From DAOUBA01 sp034432855 (GTDB lineage Bacteria; Chloroflexota; Anaerolineae; B4-G1): a DNA stretch of 33,656 nucleotides. The stretch is from positions 1-33,656 of the forward strand of contig DAOUBA010000029.1 in the NCBI GenBank assembly GCA_034432855.1, read 5' to 3'. Each line of letters opens with the position of its first letter. Positions within the stretch are counted from its first letter, which is position 1. This document shows positions 6,433 to 14,860 of the stretch, piece after piece. Position numbers and translations under genes: made by a program. The notes below the pieces were generated by a model that did no database searches, was not told the origin of the DNA, and was given only the letters and a program-made list of their open reading frames with translations.

Positions 6433-8553
6433 ATGGGATACGGGAGAGATTCCTCTTTGACGGTCTATCGCCGCGCCTGGGCAAACTTGTGCGGCGCTGT
6501 GCTCCTGGTGATGGCCTTCTCTCCTGGTGCAGTCGTCGGGCAAACTCGCACGGTGCGCGTCGGGGTCTACCAGAACGCGCCCAAGGTCTTCCTGGACGAG
6601 AACGGCCAGGCCGCGGGGCTATTCATCGAACTGCTGGAGAAGATCGCTGCGGAGGAGGGCTGGACCCTGGTGTACGTGCCGTGCGAATGGGCCGCCTGCC
6701 TGCAGGCCCTGGAAGACGGAGAGATTGACCTGATGCCAGACGTCGCCTACTCGGCGGAGCGGGACGAAACCTACGACTTTCACCGAACGCCGGTGCTCGA
6801 GAGTTGGTCGCGGGTGTACGCCTCGCCGGCCAGTCCCATCAACAGGACCACCGACCTGAATGGCAAGCGGGTCGCCGTGATGCGCGGCTCCATCCAGCAG
6901 ACCGTTTTCGCGCAGTTGATGGACGGCTTTGGATACCGGGTAACCTTGATCCCGACCGATTCGCTGGCCGAGGCCTTCGAATTGGCAGCCAACGGTCAGG
7001 CCGATGCTGCCATCGCCAACCACCTGTTCGGCGACTATTTCTATCAGCAGTATGGGCTGAAGAAAACGACGTTCGACTTTAACCCGGCCGAACTGTTCTA
7101 CGCCACAGCCGAAGGACGTAACGCCGATCTACTGGAAGCCATAGACCGTCGCCTGAACGAGTGGATCCCACAGCGCGGTTCTGCTTATTACACGACGCTG
7201 GGCCACTGGGCGGAAAGGCCGCCCTACCGCGTGCCGCCGTCCGTTTTTTGGGTGATCGGCGGCATCACGGGCCTATTGGCCGCCACGGCGGGCGCGGCGA
7301 CGCTGTTCCGCCGCCAGGTCTGGGTCAGGACAAAGCACCTGGAACAGGCTAACGCAGAGTTGCAGGAGAGCGAACGGCGCTACCAAACCCTCGCCAATAT
7401 CTCTCCCGTAGGCATTTTTCGTACCGATCTCGACGGCGCAACGATCTACGTTAACCCGAAATGGTGCGAGATTGCCGGTATGCCTGCCGAGGGGGCCCTG
7501 GGCTACGGATGGCTCCAGGCAGTCCATCCAGACGATAGAGAGACGCTGCGCAGAGGGTGGCAGCAAGCGACTCGACAGCACAGGCCATCGTTTGCGGATT
7601 ACCGCTTCGTGCGCCCGGATGGCACGACGGTCTGGGTCATGGGGCAGGCAGTTCCCGAAGTGGACGCGGAAGGAGAGATCGTGGGTTATGTAGGCACAAT
7701 CACCGACATCACCGAGCGTAAGCGGGCCGAGGATGAGATCCGCACGCTGAACGCCGAACTGGAAGAGCGCGTGGCCCGGCGCACCGAGGAACTGAACGCT
7801 GCCCTGCTCAAGGCACAGGAAGCCGACCGCATCAAGTCCGCCTTTCTGGCGACCATGTCGCACGAATTGCGCACCCCGCTCAACTCCATCATCGGCTTTA
7901 CCGGCGTCCTGTTGCAAGAGTTAGCCGGCCCGCTCAACGCAGAGCAGGTGAAACAATTGGGTATGGTCCGCGATAGCGCCCAGCATCTGCTAGCGCTGAT
8001 CAACGACGTGTTGGACATTTCCAGAATCGAGGCCGGGCAATTGGAAGTGGAGCGCGCGTCATTCGATGTGCGCGCCGTCATCGAGAGTGCCCTGCGCTCG
8101 GTATCGCCCCAGGCGCAGAAAAAGGGGCTGGCGCTCAGCGCAGCCATTGCCTCCAACGTCGGCAGTGTGGTCAGCGATCGGCGGCGTGTCGAGCAAATCC
8201 TGCTCAACCTGCTCAGCAACGCCATCAAGTTCACCGAGCAGGGCGAAGTACGCCTCGAGTGCCGAGTGCGGGATGACCGGCTCGAGATCAGCGTGCACGA
8301 TACCGGCATCGGCATCCGCTCGGAGGACATTGGGAAACTCTTCGAACCCTTCCGACAACTCGAGAACGGCCTGAATCGCCGTCGCGAAGGCACCGGGCTG
8401 GGACTGGCAATCTGCAAGACCCTGGTTGGTCTGTTGGGCGGACAGATCCGCGTCGAAAGCGAATGGGGCAAAGGCAGTACGTTCACCTTCACCCTTCCGC
8501 TAGCCGCGGAAGGAGGGGGACATGGCCCACATCTTGATCATCGAGGACAATGA
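6433..8553 (+). CDS. Sensor histidine kinase with extracytoplasmic SBP_bac_3 domain
   Basis: This 706-residue kinase begins with a signal/anchor segment (about 15-36). A periplasmic-type solute-binding domain follows at about 40-262, starting VRVGVYQNAP and containing SAERDETYDF, which keeps the arginine that binds the ligand carboxylate in amino-acid-binding proteins. Next come a transmembrane helix at about 270-292, a PAS/PAC domain at about 312-432 (ending GTITDITERKRAE), a coiled coil, and HisKA with H477 in MSHELRTPLN. The HATPase has N-box LLNLLSNAIKF and G-boxes DTGIGI and GTGLGLAI (to about 690). The architecture resembles the sensing part of EvgS/BvgS kinases. Its 3' end overlaps the next gene by 32 bases, so the receiver is probably its partner. 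It probably senses a small organic solute outside the membrane; the ligand is unknown. Confidence 0.92.
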   Translation: MGYGRDSSLTVYRRAWANLCGAVLLVMAFSPGAVVGQTRTVRVGVYQNAPKVFLDENGQAAGLFIELLEKIAAEEGWTLVYVPCEWAACLQALEDGEIDLMPDVAYSAERDETYDFHRTPVLESWSRVYASPASPINRTTDLNGKRVAVMRGSIQQTVFAQLMDGFGYRVTLIPTDSLAEAFELAANGQADAAIANHLFGDYFYQQYGLKKTTFDFNPAELFYATAEGRNADLLEAIDRRLNEWIPQRGSAYYTTLGHWAERPPYRVPPSVFWVIGGITGLLAATAGAATLFRRQVWVRTKHLEQANAELQESERRYQTLANISPVGIFRTDLDGATIYVNPKWCEIAGMPAEGALGYGWLQAVHPDDRETLRRGWQQATRQHRPSFADYRFVRPDGTTVWVMGQAVPEVDAEGEIVGYVGTITDITERKRAEDEIRTLNAELEERVARRTEELNAALLKAQEADRIKSAFLATMSHELRTPLNSIIGFTGVLLQELAGPLNAEQVKQLGMVRDSAQHLLALINDVLDISRIEAGQLEVERASFDVRAVIESALRSVSPQAQKKGLALSAAIASNVGSVVSDRRRVEQILLNLLSNAIKFTEQGEVRLECRVRDDRLEISVHDTGIGIRSEDIGKLFEPFRQLENGLNRRREGTGLGLAICKTLVGLLGGQIRVESEWGKGSTFTFTLPLAAEGGGHGPHLDHRGQ

Positions 8554-8911
8554 GCAAAACCTCTACCTGACCACCTTCATCCTGGAGAAGCACGGCCACC
8601 GGGTGACGGCCGCGCGCGACGGCGCGCAGGGCATCCACCTGGCGGAAGAACTCCGGCCCGACCTCATCCTTCTGGACATCCAATTGCCGGTGATGGACGG
8701 CTACGCAGTGGCTGCCGAGTTGCGCTGCAATCCGGCCCTGGAGCAAATCCCCATCGTCGCCGTCACCTCCTACGCGATGGCCGGTGACCGCGAGCGCGTC
8801 CTGGCGGCAGGCTGTAACGGCTACATCGAGAAGCCCATCAACCCCGATACACTCCTCGACGAAGTGCTGGCTCACTTGAAAGATTTCCGGCTCTCCCAGA
8901 CTTGGGGCTGA
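8522..8911 (+). CDS. Single-domain response regulator (CheY/DivK-like)
   Basis: This 129-residue protein is only a receiver domain. IIEDNEQN provides the acidic pocket, D52 in ILLDIQLPVMDG is the phosphoacceptor, T/S and Y lie in VAVTSYAM, and K is in GYIEKPINP. No output domain is present, so it probably acts by protein contact or passes phosphate onward in a relay. The ATG lies 32 bases inside the upstream kinase gene, behind GGAAGGAGGGGG, which indicates tight co-expression. The receiver-PAS-kinase gene follows after 12 bases. DivK-type shuttling between the two kinases is inference from gene order. Confidence 0.92.
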   Translation: MAHILIIEDNEQNLYLTTFILEKHGHRVTAARDGAQGIHLAEELRPDLILLDIQLPVMDGYAVAAELRCNPALEQIPIVAVTSYAMAGDRERVLAAGCNGYIEKPINPDTLLDEVLAHLKDFRLSQTWG

Positions 8912-8923
8912 GGGAGGTTCCCT

Positions 8924-10891
8924 ATGAGCGCCATTCTGATCGTTGACGATTACGAGCCTAACCGCTATCTACTGCGCACCTTGCTGGCTGCCTCCGGCTA
9001 CGATGTGCTGGAAGCTGCCAATGGGGCAGAGGCGCTGGAATTGGCCCATCGCACGCGCCCCGACCTGATCATCGCGGACATCCTTATGCCCCAGATGGAC
9101 GGCTTTGCGTTGTGCCGCGAGTGTAAGCGCGACACCGAACTGCGCGATATCCCCTTCGTGTTCTACACTGCCACCTACACCGACCCGCGCGACGAGGCGC
9201 TGGCAATGCAGTTGGGCGCGGCTCGCTTTATCGTCAAGCCGATGGAAAACGATGCTTTCATCGCCATCCTGCGCGAGGTGCTGCAAGCGCACCGGGCCGG
9301 CCAACTGGCCGCGCCCCAGCCACCGTTGGAAGAAGAGACGGTCTTTTACAGGCTATACAACGAGGCCCTGATCCGCAAACTCGAAGACAAGATGCTCGAC
9401 CTGCAGCAGGTCAACCGTAGTCTGGCGGAGAGCGAAGCGCGTTTCCGCCGTCTGGCCGAGAACGCCCAGGACCTCATCTACCGCTACGAGTTCGCGCCCC
9501 AACGCGGCTTTACTTACGTCAACCCGGCGGCCACGGCCATCACCGGCTACACGCCCGAAGAACACTACGCCGACCCCGACCTGGGCCTGAAACTCATCCA
9601 TCCCGACGACCGCCCCCTGCTGGAGCAATATTTGCAGGGCGGCGGAACGTTTTATGAGCCGGTCGTCCTGCGCTGGATTCGCAAGGACGGGCAGATCGTC
9701 TGGACGGAACAGTGCAACGTGCCCGTCTTTGACGAAGCAGGAACGCTGATCGCCATCGAGGGCATTGCCCGCGACGTCACCGAGCAGGCGCGGATGAAAG
9801 AAGCGCTGGAGCGTCGGGAGGCGGAACTGCGCCGGTACGCCGAGGGACTGGAGCAGCGCGTGCAGGAACGCACGGCTCAACTCTATAGCCAGTACGCCCG
9901 CCTGGAAGCCATCCTGAACAGCGCCTCCGATGGCATCCTCGTCACCGGCAGCCAGGGGCAAATCCTGCTGACCAACCCCATCGCCCACGCCTGGCTCACC
10001 CAGAGACTGCCGGCAGAGGACGTGGAACGGCTGCAGGCAACGGTGCGCGATCTGGCCCTGCGGGCGGAAGAGCGACCGCAGGCGATCCTGGAACTGACCG
10101 GCCTCGACCTGCAACTGAACGCTGCGCCGATTACAGAACCTGGATTGGAAGGGGCAAAGGCAATAGTCGCCTTTCACGACGTGAGCCATCTCAAGGCGCT
10201 CGACCGGCTCAAGTCCCAGTTCGTCTCCGAGGTTTCCCACGAACTGCGCACCCCGGTCACGACGATCAAGTTGTACACCGCGCTCCTGCGCCGGAGCCCA
10301 CCGGAAATGTGGCCCCGGTACCTAGATGCACTGGAACAAGCAGCCAATCAGCAGGCCAGGCTGGTCGAGGATATTCTCCAGGTCTCGCGCATAGATGCCG
10401 GACGACTGGAAATCCAGCCCCAGATGGTCAACCTCAACGAACTGGCCGGGGCTGTGGTCGCCAGCCACCAGACGCTGGCCCAGATCAAGGATTTGGCGCT
10501 GGAGTGCCGGCTGGCGCAGTCGGGCCCCACGGCACTGGTGGATCCAGAGCGTATGACGCAGGCGCTCAACAACCTGGTGGAAAACGCCATCAACTACACC
10601 CCACAGGGCAGGGTCAAAGTCATTACCGGCCAGGCTGAGATGGAGCAGAGAACGTGGGCAACGATCTGCGTGAGTGATACGGGGATGGGCATTCCAGAGG
10701 ACGAACTGCCGCACATCTTCGAGCGTTTCTACCGCGGGGAGAAGCCGCGACAGAGCGGCCTGCCCGGCAGCGGTCTGGGGCTGGCAATCGCCAAAGAGAT
10801 CGTGGACCTGCACGGCGGACGGATCATGGTGGAGAGCCAGGAGGGAGCAGGGAGCACCTTTATCATCTGGCTGCCATTGGCGGAGGAGTGA
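8924..10891 (+). CDS. Hybrid histidine kinase: receiver-PAS-PAS-HisKA-HATPase
   Basis: This 655-residue cytoplasmic-looking protein has no membrane segment. It has an N-terminal receiver (1-125) with D52 in IIADILMPQMDG and K105 in FIVKP. A PAS/PAC domain lies at about 170-290 (RFRRLAENAQDLIYRYEF to GIARDVTEQ), then a coiled coil and a second shorter PAS-like domain at about 325-420. HisKA carries H439 in VSEVSHELRTP. The HATPase has NLVENAINY, DTGMGI and GSGLGLAIAKE, ending at about 650. The ribosome binding site GGGAGG precedes the ATG. A kinase with its receiver at the N-terminus can be controlled by phosphorylation from another kinase, here plausibly the product of 6433-8553, so the three genes form a candidate relay. 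No DNA-binding output is encoded nearby. Confidence 0.92.
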   Translation: MSAILIVDDYEPNRYLLRTLLAASGYDVLEAANGAEALELAHRTRPDLIIADILMPQMDGFALCRECKRDTELRDIPFVFYTATYTDPRDEALAMQLGAARFIVKPMENDAFIAILREVLQAHRAGQLAAPQPPLEEETVFYRLYNEALIRKLEDKMLDLQQVNRSLAESEARFRRLAENAQDLIYRYEFAPQRGFTYVNPAATAITGYTPEEHYADPDLGLKLIHPDDRPLLEQYLQGGGTFYEPVVLRWIRKDGQIVWTEQCNVPVFDEAGTLIAIEGIARDVTEQARMKEALERREAELRRYAEGLEQRVQERTAQLYSQYARLEAILNSASDGILVTGSQGQILLTNPIAHAWLTQRLPAEDVERLQATVRDLALRAEERPQAILELTGLDLQLNAAPITEPGLEGAKAIVAFHDVSHLKALDRLKSQFVSEVSHELRTPVTTIKLYTALLRRSPPEMWPRYLDALEQAANQQARLVEDILQVSRIDAGRLEIQPQMVNLNELAGAVVASHQTLAQIKDLALECRLAQSGPTALVDPERMTQALNNLVENAINYTPQGRVKVITGQAEMEQRTWATICVSDTGMGIPEDELPHIFERFYRGEKPRQSGLPGSGLGLAIAKEIVDLHGGRIMVESQEGAGSTFIIWLPLAEE

Positions 10892-11331
10892 CCCGGCAGG
10901 TGCGGTGTCCATACTGCGAATATTACTACGAAAGACTGGTAGTGGATGACCGAACAGAGATCGCAGAGCGAAACGCCACAGCGAACGGTGCTGATCGCCG
11001 AAGACGAGGAGTTGTTGGCCAAGGCTATCGGCTGAAGGCCGCGTTCGTCGCCACCGTAACTCACGAACTGTTGACGCCTTTCGCGGCCATAGGCACAGCA
11101 CTTGAGGTTCTGCAGCGGCAGAGCGAAGGTTGCCGGCCTGAATTGCAGAGCGCCGTGACTGACCTGGCTACCCAGATTGCCGGTTTGCACCGCCAGGTTA
11201 GCGGCATCGTCAAGTTCGCCGAACTGACGAGCAGGCAGCGTGAGCCTCGTCGTCATCGCCCACACAGTAGCCGAGGTGTTATCCGGCTGGGTCGGCGTGG
11301 AGGCTGAGGGGTTATTGGAAACCGGATAGTC
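10888..11331 (+). pseudogene. Frameshifted relic of a receiver/histidine-kinase gene
   Basis: Three pieces of one gene type lie in three frames. From ATG 10946, 29 codons end at TGA 11033-11035 and read like a receiver start (TVLIAEDEELLAKAIG). The frame open from GTG 10888 then gives a HisKA segment, FVATVTHELLTPFAAIGTAL, with the phosphoacceptor-type histidine, running to SGIVKFAELTSRQ. From about 11235 the kinase-like sequence seems to continue in another frame (SLVVIAHTVAEVLSGWV) to a TAG near 11329. No single frame gives a complete receiver, dimerisation or ATPase domain. It follows directly on the intact hybrid kinase, so it may be a decayed paralogue. A 139-residue ORF (10888-11307) spans the middle piece but its two ends are not family-like. 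Confidence 0.6.
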
Positions 11332-11333
11332 AC

Positions 11334-11362
11334 GTGTCTGCCACTTGTGAGGCGACAGACAC
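11334..11362 (+). promoter_or_regulatory. Hairpin in the leader region of the flavodoxin gene
   Basis: GTGTCTG (11334-11340) pairs with CAGACAC (11356-11362), with inner CC/GG. There is no T tract. It lies between the kinase relic and the flavodoxin start and could be a processing or regulatory structure, or a weak terminator of the upstream operon. Confidence 0.4.
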
Positions 11363-11392
11363 CTGGCATCGAATCGGAGAGGAGAATTCATC

Positions 11393-11845
11393 ATGAGTTC
11401 CATTCTCGTTCTCTATCACTCCCAGGAATACGGCAACACCGCCGCCATGGCCAGGGCCGTCGCCGAAGGTGCGGAGGCGGCGGGCGCCAGCGTGACGCTG
11501 ATCAACACCAACGAGCAGCGCATGGATATTGACCTCTACCGCACGTTCGACGCCGTTGCACTCGGCTCGCCGGACTATTACAGTTACATCGCCGGCACAT
11601 TAAAGACCTTCCTCGATGACTGGTACATCGCCAAGCAATCCAATCCACAGGGACTGGTGGGCAAGCCCTACGCGCTGTTCTGCTCCCACGGCGGGGGTGG
11701 GGCAGTACGCAAAGTGCTCGAAGAACTGTTCCGCGGGCTGGGCACCCAGGTCGGCGAGACCGTCGCATCGCGTGGATGGCCCAACGAGGCCACGTTGGAA
11801 AAATGCCGACAGTTGGGCCGTACGTTGGCGGAGCGCGTCCGATGA
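11393..11845 (+). CDS. Flavodoxin-fold protein (WrbA/flavodoxin family)
   Basis: This 150-residue protein begins MSSILVLYHSQEYGNTAAMA, the phosphate-binding loop that holds FMN in flavodoxins. A GSPDYYSYIAGTLKTFLDDW segment provides the region around the isoalloxazine ring, and FCSHGGGG follows. It lacks the extra domains of larger flavoproteins and is probably an electron carrier or small FMN-dependent reductase; its partner is not shown by the context. Ribosome binding site GAGAGGAG precedes the ATG. The stop overlaps the start of the M1 peptidase gene (ATGA at 11842-11845), so the two are translationally coupled, although no functional link is evident. Confidence 0.85.
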   Translation: MSSILVLYHSQEYGNTAAMARAVAEGAEAAGASVTLINTNEQRMDIDLYRTFDAVALGSPDYYSYIAGTLKTFLDDWYIAKQSNPQGLVGKPYALFCSHGGGGAVRKVLEELFRGLGTQVGETVASRGWPNEATLEKCRQLGRTLAERVR

Positions 11846-13806
11846 ACTCACCACGCCCTCGTCTTGCTTCCTGCTTCCTGCCTCTTGCCTCCTGCCTCCT
11901 GCTTCTTGCCTCCTGCCCCCCTGCTCCTCTGCCTCCTCATTCCCCTGCCCCTCCGCTCCTTCGCTCCTCTGCGCCACCGCCTATCGCCTCCTACACCATC
12001 GCCGTCACCCTCGACGCCGAGGCCAAGATGCTGACCGGCCACGAGATCGTCACCTACACCAACACCACTGCCGATCCCATTCCCGACCTGGTCTTTCACC
12101 TCTACCTCAACGCCTTCCGCGACGCGAACAGCATCTTTTTGCGCGAGACCGGGGGTATGCATCGCCTGAACCGCTGGGACCCCGAGCATCCCGGTTGGAT
12201 CGAGGTCACCACCATCCGCCTGGCCGACGGCACGCCGCTGGCGCTAGAGGAGATCGAAGATGGCACGCTGGCCCGCGCCGAGTTGCCTGTGCCCGTCGCG
12301 CCGGGAGAGGCCGTGAACATCGAGTTGGACTTTCGGGCGCAACTGCCGCGCGTGTTCGCCCGCACCGGCTACGTGGACGATTTCTTCATGGTCGGCCAGT
12401 GGTTTCCCAAACTGGGCGTCTGGCAAGACGGGGACTGGAACGCCTACCCGTTCCATGCCAATTCCGAGTTCTACGCCGATTTCGGCGATTATGACGTGAG
12501 CATCACCCTGCCTGCCGGATACGTCACCGGCGCGACCGGCCTGCCGGTTTCGACGGTGGATAACGGCGATGGCAGCCAGACCGTGCGTTATCGCGCCGAG
12601 AACGTGATTGACTTTGCCTGGGCCGCTTCGCCGCACTTTCGCCAGGCCACCCGCCAGGTAATGCTCCCTCCCCCTCGTAGGGGGAGGGCCGGGGAGGGGG
12701 TGGTGCTCCCTCCTCCTCTCAGGGAAAGGGCCGGGGAGGATGCCGTCGAGTGCCTCTACCTCTACCTGCCGGAACACGCCTGGTCGGTCGAGCGGGTGTT
12801 GGATGCAACCGAAGTGGCTTTGCGCCACTACAGCGAATGGTACGGCCCCTATCCCTACGCCCGTTTCACCGTCGTGGATGTGCCAGACGACGGGGAGGGC
12901 GCCGGCGGTATGGAATACCCCATGCTGGTCACCGCCGGCCCGATGAGCCTGATCGGCTGGGGGGCAGGCCCCATCCGCGCCGGGCTTGACCGCTCGCTCG
13001 AACTCGTCATCGTCCACGAGATCGGCCACCAGTGGTGGCAATCTACGGTGGCCTTCAACGAGGCCGAAGAACCCTGGTTGGACGAAGGGTTCACCGACTA
13101 TTCGACCGTGCGGGCGGTGAACGCGGCCTACGGCACCGATACCTCTGCGCTGGCGGCCGGTGGAATCCGCATCGGTTACCTGGACATGCGCCGCCTCGAA
13201 TACCTGACGGCCCCCCGAACGCCGATGTACGGCAAGGCGTGGGACTTTACGATGATGGAATATGGCGTTGCTGCCTACTCCAAGCCGGTGCTGGCGCTGA
13301 CTACGTTGGAGCGCACCCTGGGCGAGGAAGTGATGCTGGACGTGATGAGCACGTTCTTCGAGCGCTACCGCTTTGCCCATCCCACCACCGAGGATTTCCG
13401 CGCTGTGGCCGAAGAGGTCTCCGGGCAGGACCTGACCTGGTTCTTCGACGGGCTGGTCTATGGCGGCGGCGTGCTGAACTATACCGTGACCGCCGTGGAA
13501 GAGCACAGCGTCACCGTCGAGCGACAAGGGGACGTGGCGATCCCTACCGAGGTGCTGGTGACCTTTGCGGATGGCAGCACTGTGCTCCAGCCGTGGAACG
13601 GCCTGGAGACCCCGCAGACTTTCTCCTATCCCGACCGACCTTCGGTGCGCAGCGCCGAGGTGGACCCGCAGCGCAAACTCGTCATAGACCTGCGCTGGGC
13701 CGACAACGGCCTCTCGCGCCGGCTGCAGGTTTCGCCGTTGCTGGCGCTCATCACGCGCATCCTCTACAACTACCAGAACGCGCTGCTGGCGCTGGGGGGG
13801 CTGTGA
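11842..13806 (+). CDS. M1-family (gluzincin) metallopeptidase lipoprotein
   Basis: This 654-residue protein starts with ATG at 11842, overlapping the flavodoxin stop. The N-terminus is a lipoprotein signal with three LASC boxes, C25 being the best modification site, followed by a Pro/Ser-rich linker to about residue 50. The M1 N-terminal domain follows. The exopeptidase-type motif reads GGMEYPM (E358), with Tyr replacing the usual Asn. The zinc site is H392-E-I-G-H396 with the third ligand E415, exactly the family spacing of 18 residues. A catalytic tyrosine is probably in YGVAAYSKPVL. It should cleave peptides outside the cytoplasmic membrane, as a membrane-anchored aminopeptidase-like enzyme. 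Two oddities are the repeat-built signal peptide (11863-11925) and a 28-residue repeat insertion at residues 274-301. The gene seems intact despite both. Confidence 0.9.
   Translation: MNSPRPRLASCFLPLASCLLLLASCPPAPLPPHSPAPPLLRSSAPPPIASYTIAVTLDAEAKMLTGHEIVTYTNTTADPIPDLVFHLYLNAFRDANSIFLRETGGMHRLNRWDPEHPGWIEVTTIRLADGTPLALEEIEDGTLARAELPVPVAPGEAVNIELDFRAQLPRVFARTGYVDDFFMVGQWFPKLGVWQDGDWNAYPFHANSEFYADFGDYDVSITLPAGYVTGATGLPVSTVDNGDGSQTVRYRAENVIDFAWAASPHFRQATRQVMLPPPRRGRAGEGVVLPPPLRERAGEDAVECLYLYLPEHAWSVERVLDATEVALRHYSEWYGPYPYARFTVVDVPDDGEGAGGMEYPMLVTAGPMSLIGWGAGPIRAGLDRSLELVIVHEIGHQWWQSTVAFNEAEEPWLDEGFTDYSTVRAVNAAYGTDTSALAAGGIRIGYLDMRRLEYLTAPRTPMYGKAWDFTMMEYGVAAYSKPVLALTTLERTLGEEVMLDVMSTFFERYRFAHPTTEDFRAVAEEVSGQDLTWFFDGLVYGGGVLNYTVTAVEEHSVTVERQGDVAIPTEVLVTFADGSTVLQPWNGLETPQTFSYPDRPSVRSAEVDPQRKLVIDLRWADNGLSRRLQVSPLLALITRILYNYQNALLALGGL
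11863..11925 (+). repeat. Three 21-bp tandem repeats coding the lipoprotein signal
   Basis: Three consecutive 21-base units, each starting CTTGC(T/C)TCCTGC, encode LASCFLP, LASCLLL and LASCPPA. Pyrimidine-rich, less regular sequence of the same type continues to about 11975. On the other strand it reads as the GCAGGAGGCA-type low-complexity repeat. Confidence 0.85.
12661..12744 (+). repeat. Two in-frame 42-bp repeats inside the M1 peptidase gene
   Basis: Copy 1 (12661-12702) encodes MLPPPRRGRAGEGV and copy 2 (12703-12744) encodes VLPPPLRERAGEDA. The DNA is the CCTCCCCCT...AGGGGGAGGGCCGGGGAGG palindromic repeat type often seen between genes. Both copies are 14 codons long, so the frame is kept. 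Confidence 0.85.
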
Positions 13807-13808
13807 CG

Positions 13809-14834
13809 ATGAACGGTTGGCACGCGTTCCGCGCCGGTCTGAGCCGCGCACTGCGTTATCCGTGGGTGTGGATCGTCCTCTTCGTCGTCAACCTGGCGAG
13901 CGCGTTGCTGTTGGCGGCGCTTCCGGCCGCGGGGCTGACCGCCTGGCTGGGCCATCGCCCGGCCATCCGCCAGGCTGCCGACGGCACAGACGCCTGGCTG
14001 GCAATCGAGGGATTGTTGGCGTCGTTCGCAGATACGGCATTAGGGCAAACAGCCGGCGTGTCCGAATTCGCACGAAAGGCCATCTATTTCGCGCTGGTGA
14101 ATTTGGCGGCGTGGCTGTTGCTGCCCCTGCTGGCCTGGCTGCCGGCCGCGTTTCTGACTGGCGGTGTGCTGCTGACCTATACCGAAGGGCCGATCCCGTT
14201 CCGCCTGCGCTGCTTCCTTTGGGGCTGCTGGCATTGGTTCGGCGCCTTTCTGCTGTTGAGTCTCGTCCAGGGTCTCACCTTTGTCGTGTTCCTCACCGCC
14301 GGAATCGTTGTGGTGGCTCTCAGCGCTTCGCTGGCGGGATGGCTGGCATGGGCCGTGCTTGCCCTACTGATCCTCTTTGCCCTGATCGGGCTGGTATTGT
14401 TCGAGTATACTCGCGTCGTTGCCGTTGTCGAAGGGACGCGCAACGTGGCCCGCGCCTTTGGTAGCGCAGTGCGCTTTTGCTTCCGCCGCCCGTTGGCGGT
14501 GGCCGGGCTGTACGGTCTGGCCCTCCTGACGTTGGCTCTGCTCCACGTGCTGTTTCGCGCTGGCCTGTTTCCGCGCCTGCCGCTGACGTGGTGGCCGCTC
14601 GTGCTCGTCGTGCAGCAGGCGTTCGTCCTGGCGCGGCTGTGGGCGCGACTGGCGCGCATGGCAGGGGCGGTGGCGCTGTACGGGACGATCGGCGGAATGT
14701 TGCCCTTGACTGCGCCCGCCAATCATGATAAACTCTCACCCATCCTGGAGCGTCCTGCTTCGTCGGACGTGCTGAAAGGAGGCGGTGAGCCGGATGTGAT
14801 TTATCGTACATCGTCAGAGACTGAGGACGAGTGA
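13809..14834 (+). CDS. Multi-pass membrane protein of unknown function
   Basis: This 341-residue protein starts with ATG at 13809, two bases after the M1 peptidase stop, behind a run of G; an in-frame GTG at 13803 is possible. I count about seven hydrophobic segments: at 18-42, 95-120, 137-157 and 163-185, then a pair at about 186-205, and further ones near 225-245 and 255-275. A short polar loop lies between the first two. The C-terminal 50 residues are polar and end TSSETEDE. I do not recognise a catalytic motif. The general pattern resembles glycerophosphodiester-phosphodiesterase-type or Yip1-like membrane domains in being Leu/Ala-rich with WW and FGSAVRF motifs, but that is weak. Its position suggests co-transcription with the peptidase. 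Confidence 0.7.
   Translation: MNGWHAFRAGLSRALRYPWVWIVLFVVNLASALLLAALPAAGLTAWLGHRPAIRQAADGTDAWLAIEGLLASFADTALGQTAGVSEFARKAIYFALVNLAAWLLLPLLAWLPAAFLTGGVLLTYTEGPIPFRLRCFLWGCWHWFGAFLLLSLVQGLTFVVFLTAGIVVVALSASLAGWLAWAVLALLILFALIGLVLFEYTRVVAVVEGTRNVARAFGSAVRFCFRRPLAVAGLYGLALLTLALLHVLFRAGLFPRLPLTWWPLVLVVQQAFVLARLWARLARMAGAVALYGTIGGMLPLTAPANHDKLSPILERPASSDVLKGGGEPDVIYRTSSETEDE
14706..14734 (+). promoter_or_regulatory. Candidate promoter of the amino-acid ABC importer operon
   Basis: TTGACT (14706-14711), a 17-base spacer and TAAACT (14729-14734) match 5/6 and 4/6. It lies inside the 3' end of the membrane-protein gene and would give a leader of about 120 bases that contains a small CGTCC/GGACG hairpin. 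Confidence 0.35.
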
Positions 14835-14860
14835 AGATTCTATAATAGGAGGAAAGAGCA

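Noticed and set aside
12244..13851. 535-residue ORF on the minus strand over the M1 peptidase
   Set aside because: It is the shadow of the peptidase gene, whose zinc-site motif is in the plus frame.
13032..14834. Longer 600-residue reading of the membrane-protein gene
   Set aside because: The first 259 residues overlap the M1 peptidase in another frame and are Arg/Gly-rich; the ATG at 13809 with a G-rich site gives the membrane protein.
14841..14846. TATAAT just before the ABC binding-protein gene
   Set aside because: The sequence 17 bases upstream (AGACTG) is not -35-like, and transcription from it would start after the AGGAGGA ribosome binding site.
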